A stretch of 14,220 nucleotides of DNA. Origin: an uncultured Collinsella sp. (GTDB lineage: Bacteria; Actinomycetota; Coriobacteriia; Coriobacteriales; Coriobacteriaceae). Where the stretch lies: positions 1 through 14,220 of the forward strand of contig CABULX010000055.1 in the NCBI GenBank assembly GCA_902492545.1. Direction: 5' to 3'. Of the stretch, positions 1 through 6,627 are shown piece after piece; within the stretch, counting starts at the first letter, position 1; each line of letters starts with the position of its first letter. The notes under the pieces were generated by a model, which saw nothing but the letters and a program-made list of their open reading frames with translations, had not been told where the DNA came from and ran no database searches. A program made the position numbers and the translations under genes.

Positions 1-278
1 ACCTGCGCAACGTATGGGATACCGTGCACCAGAAGGTCGCCGGCCCTGTCGCTTGCGTCGTCGCCAGCGTGACTGAGAAGGGCACTCCGGCCCTGCTCGC
101 CGCCGGCTCCGATGACGCCGTCAAGGCCGGTTTCCACGCCGGCAACGTGATCAAGCAGATCGCGGGCCTGGTAGACGGTCGCGGTGGCGGCCGTCCCAAC
201 ATGGCCCAGGCCGGTGGCAAGAATGCCGCCGGTATCGCCGACGCCCTCGCGGCCGCCAAGACCGCGCTCGGCGCCTAA
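1..278 (+). CDS. alaS: Alanyl-tRNA synthetase, C-terminal end (5' partial)
   Basis: Only the last 91 or so residues are present; the reading frame is open from base 3 and ends at TAA 276-278. Alanyl-tRNA synthetase charges tRNA-Ala with alanine in the cytoplasm. The fragment is the DHHA1 (C-Ala) domain, recognised by the glycine-rich motif GGGRPNMAQAGGK near the end and the small Ala-rich terminal helix (IADALAAAKTALGA). DHHA1 domains also occur in RecJ-like phosphoesterases, but this motif at the extreme C-terminus, followed directly by ruvX, is the usual alaS arrangement. The next gene starts 17 bases downstream, so alaS probably heads the operon, with its promoter outside the window. Confidence 0.93.
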   Translation, partial: LRNVWDTVHQKVAGPVACVVASVTEKGTPALLAAGSDDAVKAGFHAGNVIKQIAGLVDGRGGGRPNMAQAGGKNAAGIADALAAAKTALGA

Positions 279-295
279 GAATCTAAGAAGTCGCT

Positions 296-724
296 GTGGT
301 CGCGCTTGCGCTGGACATAGGGGAGACCAGGATCGGCATCGCCGTCTCGAGCCGTGATGGCAAGATGGCGATGCCCGTCAAGGTGCTCCCGGCCGCCGAG
401 GTCACCGGTATGGCCAAGACGTTCCGCTACCTGGTCGATGACTATGAGCCCGACATCCTGGTAAGCGGACGTCCCCTGACCATGGCCGGTGAGCCCGGCC
501 CTCAGGCCGAGCGCGTTGCCGCTGTGGCGCAAAAGATTGCCGACGAGCTCGATCTTCCGCTGGAGTTTGAGGACGAACGTCTGTCCTCGCAAGAGGCCAA
601 GCGTATCCTGCGCGAGCAGGGACTCAACGAAAAGCAGATGAGGGGCAAGATCGACATGATTGCCGCCAGCCTGTTTTTGCAGACGTGGCTCGATCGTAAA
701 AACGAGGAGGTTTCGCATGCCTAG
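296..724 (+). CDS. ruvX: RuvX/YqgF family Holliday junction resolvase-like nuclease
   Basis: This 142-residue protein has the RNase H-like fold of the YqgF/RuvX family, linked to Holliday junction resolution and to 16S rRNA 5'-end processing. The three acidic positions are visible: Asp7 in LALDIGETRIGIAVS, a Glu in FEDERLSS (residues 92-94) and Asp120 in KIDMIAASLFLQ. The GRPLTMAGEPGPQAERV segment is the family's conserved substrate loop. Translation starts at a GTG, chosen because it places the beta-strand and Asp7 at the usual distance from the N-terminus; a weak AAGAAG site lies 5 bases upstream. The length is typical. It overlaps mltG by 8 bases, so the two are probably translationally coupled. 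Confidence 0.93.
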   Translation: MVALALDIGETRIGIAVSSRDGKMAMPVKVLPAAEVTGMAKTFRYLVDDYEPDILVSGRPLTMAGEPGPQAERVAAVAQKIADELDLPLEFEDERLSSQEAKRILREQGLNEKQMRGKIDMIAASLFLQTWLDRKNEEVSHA

Positions 725-2102
725 TGCTTCTGATCCGCGCCAGCAGAATCGTACACGGCAGCCGGCGTCGCGCCCTGCCCAGCCTGGCCAGCGTCCGGCA
801 CAGCCGACGCAGCGCGCAGCTCAGCCTGCCGCGCGCCCGGTGCAGTCCTTCTCTCATTCGGCCCAACCTGTTCAACGGACGGGTCAGCAGCCTTCTGCTC
901 GTTCGGTTCAGCCTGCAGGCGGTACACGCTTTAAGCAGCAGGCACCTAACCAGCGAACGCAGGCCCCCCAATCGCATTCGCATCACGCTCGCGGTTCGCA
1001 TGGCGTTGCTCCGGCAACCCGCTCGAGCTATAACACGCACGCCCGCCGTGGTGCCCAAAAGAAAAGCTCCCCGGTGCCTATGATTATCGGTGGCGTCGTC
1101 GCCGTGCTTGCGCTTGTCGCGATCGTTTTCTTTGTCGTGCCGGCCGTCAAGGGCTTCTTTGGCGGTGAGGATGCGAAAGTCGCTGCTGGCCAGCAAGTTA
1201 CTATCACGATTCCCGATGGTGCCTCGGGTGATACCATCGCTTCGATTCTCTCCGAGAACCATATCGTCGAAAATCCCAAGGATTATTACGCGGCGGTCAA
1301 AAAGCTCAACGCCGACATGTCGCTTAAGCCTGGTAAGTATTCGTTTACCACGCTTATGGATGCCACGAAGGTCGTTCAGCAGCTCATGGAAGGTCCCAAT
1401 GCGGGCTCCGATGCGCTGACTATCCCTGAGGGCCTGACGGTTGACCAGGTCGCTGACCGCGTGGCCAAGGCATACGACAGTATCTCTAAGGAGGACTTCC
1501 TTAGCCAGGCTAAGGCGAGCAATTATGTGAATCATTACGCTTTTCTTAAAGACGCCGCGAACGATTCGCTCGAGGGTTTCCTGTTCCCCAAGACCTATTC
1601 GCTTGGTAAGGACCCAAGCGCCGATGATGTGATTCGCGCCATGCTTGACCAGTTCAACGCCGAGTATAAGTCGCTTGACTTTGCCAGCTGCGAGGCCAAG
1701 ATCAAGGAGCGCTATGGCGTGGATATGTCCGATTACGACATCGTTAACCTTGCCTCCATCGTCGAGCGCGAGGGCCTCAACGCCGACCAGCGCGCGCATG
1801 TGGCATCGGTTTTCTATAACCGTCTGGCAGGCAAGCTCGATGGCCTGCGCTACCTCAACAGCGACGCGACCATGATGTACGTCACCGGTGGCGAGGTTAC
1901 CGCCGACGACCTGCAGAGTGATAACCCCTATAACACCTATAAGCACGAGGGCCTGCCGCCCACGCCCATCTGCTCTCCGTCGCTCGAGGCGCTCAAGGCC
2001 ACCCTTGAGCCGACCGACTCCGACGACCTGTATTTCTACATTACGCAGGACGAGGAGTATTTCTCGAAGACCTACGAAGAGCATCAACAGTCTTGGAATT
2101 GA
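717..2102 (+). CDS. mltG: MltG-type endolytic murein transglycosylase (YceG-like)
   Basis: This 461-residue, single-pass inner-membrane enzyme cuts nascent peptidoglycan glycan strands. The start ATG at 717 has a GAGGAGG site 6 bases upstream; the open frame runs further up, but inside ruvX and without a site. Residues 1 to about 120 are a low-complexity cytoplasmic tail rich in Gln, Pro, Arg and Ser. One membrane helix follows at about 122-146 (MIIGGVVAVLALVAIVFFVV), then a LysM-like region and the YceG catalytic domain. Catalytic-domain signatures are LASIVEREG (Glu350/Glu352, which include the catalytic Glu), VASVFYNRL, and the C-terminal block with DNPYNTY and GLPPTPI. The long tail is not part of the E. 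coli enzyme. It lies between ruvX and yqeG, as in many actinobacterial operons. Confidence 0.93.
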   Translation: MPSASDPRQQNRTRQPASRPAQPGQRPAQPTQRAAQPAARPVQSFSHSAQPVQRTGQQPSARSVQPAGGTRFKQQAPNQRTQAPQSHSHHARGSHGVAPATRSSYNTHARRGAQKKSSPVPMIIGGVVAVLALVAIVFFVVPAVKGFFGGEDAKVAAGQQVTITIPDGASGDTIASILSENHIVENPKDYYAAVKKLNADMSLKPGKYSFTTLMDATKVVQQLMEGPNAGSDALTIPEGLTVDQVADRVAKAYDSISKEDFLSQAKASNYVNHYAFLKDAANDSLEGFLFPKTYSLGKDPSADDVIRAMLDQFNAEYKSLDFASCEAKIKERYGVDMSDYDIVNLASIVEREGLNADQRAHVASVFYNRLAGKLDGLRYLNSDATMMYVTGGEVTADDLQSDNPYNTYKHEGLPPTPICSPSLEALKATLEPTDSDDLYFYITQDEEYFSKTYEEHQQSWN

Positions 2103-2104
2103 TC

Positions 2105-2602
2105 ATGAGGATTTTTAGCCCCAAACGATATGTTGCCTCGGTCGATCGCATCGACCTCGATACCCTCTGGGCCGACGGCAAGCGCGCCATTCTGCTCGAC
2201 CGCGACAACACCCTGGTGCCGCGTGATACCGAGCAGGTTCCCGCTGCGGTCTCCGCCTGGCTCGAGGCCGCCCATGCCAAGGGCTTTAAGCTGTGCATGG
2301 TGTCCAACAACTGGCATCGCGACCAGGTCATGGCTTCGGCTCGTGAGTTGGGGCTCGAGGCCATTAGCCACGCCATGAAGCCGGCGCCATTTGCCCTCAA
2401 AGCGGGCCTTAAGCGTCTGGGCGCCACGGCCGACGAGGCCGTGCTGATCGGTGACCAGCTGTACACCGACGTATGGAGCGGAAACTTTGCCGGCGTTGAC
2501 ACTATTCTAGTCAAGCCGCAGGCAACCCAGGACCTGTGGTACACGCAGATCTTCCGTATCTTTGAGCGCCGGGCCCTGCGCGACCTTCCCTGCGAGGAAT
2601 AG
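2105..2602 (+). CDS. yqeG: YqeG family HAD IIIA-type phosphatase
   Basis: This 165-residue soluble protein belongs to the haloacid dehalogenase superfamily. All four HAD motifs are visible: motif I DRDNTLV (Asp32 nucleophile, Asp34 acid/base), motif II VSNN (Ser67), motif III Lys92 in AMKPAP, and motif IV GDQLYTDVWSGN (Asp117, Asp122). The GDQLxTD form and the N-terminal RIFSPKRYVASV segment are typical of YqeG rather than of other short HAD phosphatases. The physiological substrate is not established for the family. The ATG at 2105 is 2 bases after the mltG stop and gives the usual N-terminus; no good ribosome-binding site is seen, so translation probably depends on mltG. A TTG at 2093 is a less likely alternative. 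The gene sits where aroE/aroC often occur in related operons. Confidence 0.88.
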   Translation: MRIFSPKRYVASVDRIDLDTLWADGKRAILLDRDNTLVPRDTEQVPAAVSAWLEAAHAKGFKLCMVSNNWHRDQVMASARELGLEAISHAMKPAPFALKAGLKRLGATADEAVLIGDQLYTDVWSGNFAGVDTILVKPQATQDLWYTQIFRIFERRALRDLPCEE

Positions 2603-2610
2603 GTTTCGCC

Positions 2611-3144
2611 ATGTCTCAGCACATCAAACACGGCTGCGACCATATCTTCTTTATCGGCTTTTTGGGCGCGGGCAAGTCGACGCTTGCGCGCAATGTGGGC
2701 ACTATGTTCAAGCGTCGATTCATCGATACCGATCGTTTGGTTGTGCGTCGATGCGGCAAGTCGGTAACCGAGATTTTTGAGACCGAGGGCGAGGATCGTT
2801 TTCGCGAGCTCGAGACCTCGGCGCTCCGTTCGCTCCAAAGCGAGCGCAGCCTGTTGGTTTCGTGCGGGGGCGGTATCGTCGAGACGCCGGTGAATATTGA
2901 ACTGATGCACGAAATGGGTACGTGCGTTTACCTCGAGGGCGACTTCGAGGATTCGATTCGCCAGATTCGTCGGTCCGACACGCGCCCCGATTTCCGCTCG
3001 CCCGAGCATGCCGCGCGCCTGTTTGAGCATCGCCGTCCGCTGTATCGACAGGCCGCCGACCTTACCCTTGATATTCGCAACAAGTCCTTCGAGGACGTTT
3101 CCTACCTTTGTGCCGAGATGCTTTTGGAGCGTGGGCTGCTATGA
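2611..3144 (+). CDS. aroK: Shikimate kinase
   Basis: This 177-residue kinase transfers phosphate from ATP to the 3-hydroxyl of shikimate, the fifth step towards chorismate. The P-loop is GFLGAGKST (residues 16-24). Substrate and Mg sites are present: DTD at 39-41, Arg65 in the EDRFRELE segment, the CGGG turn at 85-88, and the lid with Arg125-Pro126 plus the closing HRRPLY arginines (141-142). Nothing essential appears missing. A GAGGAA stretch overlaps the end of yqeG upstream. The stop overlaps the next ATG as ATGA. An intact AroK next to a degenerate AroB is odd and suggests that the lower part of the shikimate pathway, or another use of the kinase, is still under selection. Confidence 0.92.
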   Translation: MSQHIKHGCDHIFFIGFLGAGKSTLARNVGTMFKRRFIDTDRLVVRRCGKSVTEIFETEGEDRFRELETSALRSLQSERSLLVSCGGGIVETPVNIELMHEMGTCVYLEGDFEDSIRQIRRSDTRPDFRSPEHAARLFEHRRPLYRQAADLTLDIRNKSFEDVSYLCAEMLLERGLL

Positions 3145-4250
3145 TTCGCCGTCAACTGATCAATTTCCAAAACCGCAGCGTCGATGTCCGTGTCGGATTG
3201 GGCGCGTTCGATGAGTTGTCGCGCATGTTTGCCTCGGCTGTGGGCAAGCCTAAGCGCGCGATGGTCGTTTGGAACGACGCCACATCCGAGCGTTTTGGTG
3301 AGGTCGTCGAGCATGCGCTGGTCGACGCCGGTTTTGTCATGTCACAGCTTCCCCTCGAGGTTTCTCCTGCTGGTGCCACGCTTGCTGATGCCGATGCTAT
3401 CTTTGGCGCCCTGACTGCCAATGGCATTACCTGTGACGATCTGGTTGTCGCCGTTGGCGATGCCGCAACCTGCTCGGTTGTTAGCTGGTGTGCCAATCAG
3501 TGGTGCGGCCGCACCGAGTGCGCGTTGCTGCCGACGACGTTCGACGCCATGCTCACGGTCGCGACGACCATGAAGCCGCTCGTCGCCTCGTCGTCGAATG
3601 CGCTTCCCGCTATCGCGTTCCGTCCTGAGCCGGGCTTGGTCGTGTGTGACCTCGACCTTGTTCGCGAGGCGGACCCCGAGTACCTCAAGCTCGGCTATGT
3701 GGTACTTGTTGGTACCATGCTTTCGAGCAGCAAGTCCCGCTGGAATCAGTTTACTGAGACCGTTCCCGAGATTCTCGCGGGCGAGGAGGTCGCGCTCGTC
3801 AATGCCGTTCAATGGTCTCAGACTGCCCGCAAGGACGTACTGATGGCCACGAACCCGAGCGCCCGCCATGCGCTCGATTTTGGCAAGACGGGGGAGCGTA
3901 CTCTGCGCGCTTGCTTGGGCGATGCTGCTTCGCAGGTTCCTGCCTATCAGCTGTTATCCGAGGGCATGCGCTTTGAGGCGCGCCTAGCACATGATGCCTG
4001 CGACTTCGATATCGATTACGTCTTTGAGGTCGATGACTGCCTGGAGGACTTTGGTATCGAGGAACTTGCCTTCGATCTGGAGCCTGCCGCATATATCGAG
4101 GAGTTCCGCAAGCAGCAGTTCGCTCGCTCGAACCGCAGCATGTTGCCGCTGCCCGCGGCACTTGGCGCCATTCGTCTAACGAGCGTTGAGGACGAGGTTC
4201 TTGAGCGCCATACTCACGCCTACTTGGCTTCACGCAAAGAACTTCTCTAA
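3141..4250 (+). CDS. Divergent 3-dehydroquinate synthase-like protein, probably catalytically inactive
   Basis: This 369-residue protein is recognised as AroB-like by its place after aroK, its length, and a manual alignment that keeps the segment order: VAVG at 103-106 for the NAD-binding strand, LLPTTF at 129-134 for the QVPTTLL strand, VVCDLDLV for the VVDLD strand, DFGKT at 246-250 for NFGHT, and EGMRFEARLA for GMxxAARLA. Dehydroquinate synthase needs one Glu and two His for divalent metal and a GGGVVGD motif for NAD. Here the glycine motif reads GDAATC, the SSVGGK motif reads VATTMK, the metal Glu falls on Val187, the HTFGH histidines read Lys249 and Arg253, and the HGEA His is missing. 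The frame is uninterrupted, so it is not a simple pseudogene. The start ATG overlaps the aroK stop by 4 bases. The function is unknown. Confidence 0.72.
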   Translation: MIRRQLINFQNRSVDVRVGLGAFDELSRMFASAVGKPKRAMVVWNDATSERFGEVVEHALVDAGFVMSQLPLEVSPAGATLADADAIFGALTANGITCDDLVVAVGDAATCSVVSWCANQWCGRTECALLPTTFDAMLTVATTMKPLVASSSNALPAIAFRPEPGLVVCDLDLVREADPEYLKLGYVVLVGTMLSSSKSRWNQFTETVPEILAGEEVALVNAVQWSQTARKDVLMATNPSARHALDFGKTGERTLRACLGDAASQVPAYQLLSEGMRFEARLAHDACDFDIDYVFEVDDCLEDFGIEELAFDLEPAAYIEEFRKQQFARSNRSMLPLPAALGAIRLTSVEDEVLERHTHAYLASRKELL

Positions 4251-4256
4251 GATTTA

Positions 4257-4282
4257 TTGACATCCATTGTCTTTCGTATCAT
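4257..4282 (+). promoter_or_regulatory. Possible promoter of the M24 peptidase gene
   Basis: A perfect TTGACA (4257-4262) lies just after the stop of the AroB-like gene. The nearest -10-like hexamer, TATCAT (4277-4282), is only 14 bases further on, shorter than the usual 16-18, so the pairing is doubtful. The -35 match and the change of operon at this point are the support. Transcription from here would include the inverted repeat at 4286-4350 as leader RNA. Confidence 0.3.
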
Positions 4283-4285
4283 GTT

Positions 4286-4350
4286 GAGGGGCGGGTTTTC
4301 AATCGGTTGCGGATCGCATGCGATTCCGTCGTTCGGTTGAGACCCGTCCC
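4286..4350 (+). promoter_or_regulatory. Long imperfect inverted repeat in the peptidase gene leader
   Basis: The outer arms GGGGCGGGTTTTCAA (4288-4302) and TTGAGACCCGTCCC (4337-4350) pair over most of their length. A second dyad, GGATCGCATGCGATTCC (4311-4327), sits in the centre and is palindromic apart from one extra base. The RNA could form one long bulged hairpin of about 65 nucleotides. No T-run follows the right arm, so it is not a standard intrinsic terminator. A ten-base palindrome TCTATATAGA follows at 4352-4361, just before the ribosome-binding site AAAGGA (4371-4376). Confidence 0.55.
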
Positions 4351-4382
4351 GTCTATATAGAGACAACAAGAAAGGAATCTGC

Positions 4383-5513
4383 ATGTCTGAGTTTGCTGCC
4401 GGTCCTGCCGGTCGTATCGAGCGTGTCCGTGCCCTGATGGCCGAGCGTGGCTACGACGCCATCGTGGTGCGCGACGAGGCCAACCTTCGTTGGCTTACGG
4501 GCGTGAAGGGCGTCTTCGACTACACCTTCGAGTTCCCGCACGCTGCGTTTATTACGGTCGACCAGTGCCTGTTCCACACCGACTCGCGCTACCTCAACAG
4601 CTTTGAGGAGAACACGCCCGCCGGCAGCCCTTGGGTCTACGACATGGACGAGGGTACCATTCCCGGCTGGGTCGCCGGCAAGATCGCAGCCAACAAGTGC
4701 CGTGTCTGCGCTGTCGAAGACGATATGCAGATCAACTTCTACCAGGGTATTCAGCGCGGCCTGGAGGACCGTTCCGTCGCCTGCATGCTACCGCTGATGC
4801 ACGACGACATCCGCAAGATGCGCGCCATCAAGGATGCCGAGGAGATCGAGCTCATGCGCCATGCGCAGTCGATCACCGATGCCGCCTTCCAGCATATGCT
4901 CGGCTTTATTAAGCTTGGTATGACCGAGAAGCAGGTTCGCAACGAGCTCGAGAACTTTATGTTCGCCAACGGCGCCGACAGCCTGGCCTTCGGCTCCATC
5001 GTGGCGAGCGGTCCCAACACCGCCAACCCGCATGCCGTGCCGAGCGACCGCGTGATCGAGAAGGGCGATTTCGTTCTTATGGATTACGGCGCGGGCTACT
5101 GCGATTACCGCTCCGACATGACACGCACCGTCGTGATGGGCGAGCCCACGCAGGAGCAGCTCGACCTGTACACGCTCGTGCGCCGCACGCATGAGGAGTG
5201 CGTCGCCGCCATCCATCCGGGCGTCGAGGGCAACGACATTTTCAAGCTCTCCAAGAAGATCATCGGCGATGCCGGTTATGGCGATTACTACAACCATGGC
5301 CTGGGCCACGGCGTCGGTATCGACATCCACGAGCTGCCCAACTTCAACCGCAGCAAGAACATCATCGAAGTTGGCTCGGTTATTACCATGGAGCCCGGTG
5401 TCTACCTGCCCGGCGTGGGCGGCGTGCGCCTTGAGGACTACGGCGTGGTCACCGAGAACGGCTACGAGCCCTTCACCAAGACCCCGCACCACCTGCACGT
5501 TATCGACTGCTAG
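4383..5513 (+). CDS. M24B family Xaa-Pro peptidase (aminopeptidase P type)
   Basis: This 376-residue cytoplasmic metallopeptidase removes an N-terminal residue preceding proline, or splits Xaa-Pro dipeptides. An N-terminal creatinase-like domain (about residues 10-140; DEANLRWLTGVKG, HTDSRY) is followed by the pita-bread catalytic domain. All five dinuclear metal ligands are visible: Asp234 (MDYGAG), Asp245 (SDMTRT), His309 (GLGHGVGIDIHE), Glu337 (MEPGVY) and Glu351 (RLEDYG). Length matches the short PepP/PepQ/YpdF-like proteins; sequence alone does not separate aminopeptidase from dipeptidase activity. AAAGGA lies 6 bases before the ATG. It has its own leader upstream and a strong terminator downstream, so it is probably monocistronic. 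M24 peptidase genes commonly precede efp, and both deal with proline-rich peptides. Confidence 0.92.
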   Translation: MSEFAAGPAGRIERVRALMAERGYDAIVVRDEANLRWLTGVKGVFDYTFEFPHAAFITVDQCLFHTDSRYLNSFEENTPAGSPWVYDMDEGTIPGWVAGKIAANKCRVCAVEDDMQINFYQGIQRGLEDRSVACMLPLMHDDIRKMRAIKDAEEIELMRHAQSITDAAFQHMLGFIKLGMTEKQVRNELENFMFANGADSLAFGSIVASGPNTANPHAVPSDRVIEKGDFVLMDYGAGYCDYRSDMTRTVVMGEPTQEQLDLYTLVRRTHEECVAAIHPGVEGNDIFKLSKKIIGDAGYGDYYNHGLGHGVGIDIHELPNFNRSKNIIEVGSVITMEPGVYLPGVGGVRLEDYGVVTENGYEPFTKTPHHLHVIDC

Positions 5514-5536
5514 TCTACTTCGGTAGATAGTTTGGG

Positions 5537-5579
5537 GCGGGGCGTTCGGATCGATTCGGACGCCCCGCGTTCTCTTTTT
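5537..5579 (+). terminator. Intrinsic terminator after the M24 peptidase gene
   Basis: A stem of about 14 base pairs with two G-T pairs joins GCGGGGCGTTCGGA (5537-5550) to TTCGGACGCCCCGC (5555-5568) around a TCGA loop. It is followed by TTCTCTTTTT (5570-5579). The position 24 bases after the stop codon fits rho-independent termination. Confidence 0.92.
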
Positions 5580-5587
5580 ATGCGCTC

Positions 5588-5616
5588 GCTGCAGGCGCCG
5601 TCTGCAAGTGTATAAT
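5588..5616 (+). promoter_or_regulatory. Probable promoter of the efp-recN operon
   Basis: A consensus -10 TATAAT is at 5611-5616, with TG immediately before it. The -35 region around 5588-5594 (GCTGCAG) is a poor match at 16-17 base spacing. The spacer holds a small dyad, TGCAG and CTGCA around GGCGCC. The site lies between a strong terminator and the efp gene, with a 5' untranslated leader of about 50 bases. The -10 is convincing; the -35 is not. Confidence 0.6.
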
Positions 5617-5673
5617 TTCTGTCGTATGTAATTTGGACGCTTGTGCGTTCTGCCCATAACAAGAAAGGTCGCT

Positions 5674-6237
5674 ATGCCTACCATTTCTACCGCCGACTTC
5701 AAGAACGGCCTCGGTCTCCGCATCAAGGACAAGGTCTACACCATCGTCGAGTTCCAGCATGTCAAGCCGGGCAAGGGCGGCGCGTTTGTGCGCTACAAGA
5801 CCCGCGACATCAAGAGCGGCCGCGTCGTCGAGAACACCTGCAACGCCGGCACCAAGTTCGAGAGCGTCATGCTCACCACCCGTGAGTTCCAGTACCTCTA
5901 CAACGATGGCACCGACTATATCTTCATGGACAACGAGTCCTATGAGCAGGTTCCCGTTCCCGAGGACATGGTGGGCGAGAACTCCAAGTGGCTGCGCGAG
6001 AACGACATCTGCCAGCTGCTCTTCGCCGACGATGAGCTCATGGGCGTGACCCCGCCGATGTTCATCGAGACCACCATCGTCCAGACCGACCCGGGCTTTA
6101 AGGGCGACACCGTCCAGGGTTCCACCAAGCCGGCCACGATCGACACCGGCGCTGTCATCCAGGTCCCCATGTACCTCAACGAGGGCGAGGTCATCAAGGT
6201 TGACACCCGCGACGGCAAGTTCGTCTCCCGCGTCTAG
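5674..6237 (+). CDS. efp: Translation elongation factor P
   Basis: EF-P binds ribosomes stalled on consecutive prolines and promotes peptide bond formation. The 187-residue length is standard for the three-domain protein: KOW-like domain I (1-65), then two OB folds. The tip of domain I reads VKPGKGGAF, with Lys34 at the position that is modified in many bacteria; no lysine-modifying enzyme is encoded nearby. The C-terminal signature runs from KPATIDTGAVIQVP to GEVIKVDTRDG. The ATG at 5674 was chosen over an in-frame TTG at 5641 because AAGAAAGG lies 5 bases upstream and the protein then starts as MPTISTADFKNG, as in homologues. It is the first gene of the downstream operon. Confidence 0.96.
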   Translation: MPTISTADFKNGLGLRIKDKVYTIVEFQHVKPGKGGAFVRYKTRDIKSGRVVENTCNAGTKFESVMLTTREFQYLYNDGTDYIFMDNESYEQVPVPEDMVGENSKWLRENDICQLLFADDELMGVTPPMFIETTIVQTDPGFKGDTVQGSTKPATIDTGAVIQVPMYLNEGEVIKVDTRDGKFVSRV

Positions 6238-6261
6238 CAACCAACTCTTCTAGGAGGACTC

Positions 6262-6624
6262 ATGCCCCAGGAAATCAAGATTGACGGTATCGGCATTTCG
6301 CCCGATGTTCTGACCGCCATCGTCTCGCGCGCCGTGTCCGATGTCGAGGGCATCGCCTCCGTTGGCGTCAAGGACCTTGCCACCAACCTTGTCTCCATGA
6401 TGCTCTCGTCCAAGGCCCCCGCTTCCGAGCCGGCGGTCGAGGCCGAGGTCATCGGCGACAAGCTCGCACTCACCGTGCGTGTCGTGGTGTTCTTTGGCTA
6501 TCCGTTCAAGAAACTCGCCGAGGCTGTTCGCGCCGCCGTGGTCGCCGCCATCGATGCCCAAGTGGGCGTTGAGGTCGAGCGCGTCGACGTTTGCATCGAC
6601 GGCCTCGTTTTCCCCAAGGAGTAA
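6262..6624 (+). CDS. Asp23/Gls24 family envelope stress-response protein (YqhY-like)
   Basis: This 120-residue protein belongs to the Asp23/Gls24 (DUF322) family. Family hallmarks are the start ISPDVLTAIVSRAVSDVEGIASV, the alternating beta pattern LALTVRVVVFFGYPF in the middle, and a C-terminal amphipathic region ending VERVDVCIDGLVFPKE. A perfect AGGAGG lies 4 bases before the ATG. Some family members sit under the membrane and affect envelope homeostasis, and YqhY in Bacillus affects fatty-acid synthesis through acetyl-CoA carboxylase; the role here is inferred only from family and position. Placement directly before nusB matches the yqhY-nusB pair of Firmicutes. No membrane segment is seen. 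Confidence 0.85.
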   Translation: MPQEIKIDGIGISPDVLTAIVSRAVSDVEGIASVGVKDLATNLVSMMLSSKAPASEPAVEAEVIGDKLALTVRVVVFFGYPFKKLAEAVRAAVVAAIDAQVGVEVERVDVCIDGLVFPKE

Positions 6625-6627
6625 CCT

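Noticed and set aside
624..2087. 487-codon minus-strand frame opposite mltG
   Set aside because: It is antisense to a well-supported gene, has an Arg/Leu/Gly-biased composition, and has no ribosome-binding site or family signature.
3141..4250. Calling the AroB-like gene a frameshifted pseudogene
   Set aside because: The frame is continuous over 369 codons, with start overlap and codon usage like its neighbours. Only key residues are substituted.
4286..4350. Reading the palindrome before the M24 peptidase gene as a terminator of the aroK operon
   Set aside because: The right arm is followed by GTCTATATAG, not a T-run, and the pairing has several bulges. It could attenuate but is not a standard terminator.
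4788..5732. 314-codon minus-strand frame opposite the M24 peptidase
   Set aside because: It runs through a strong terminator and the efp promoter, is Ala/His/Val-biased, and mirrors real codons.
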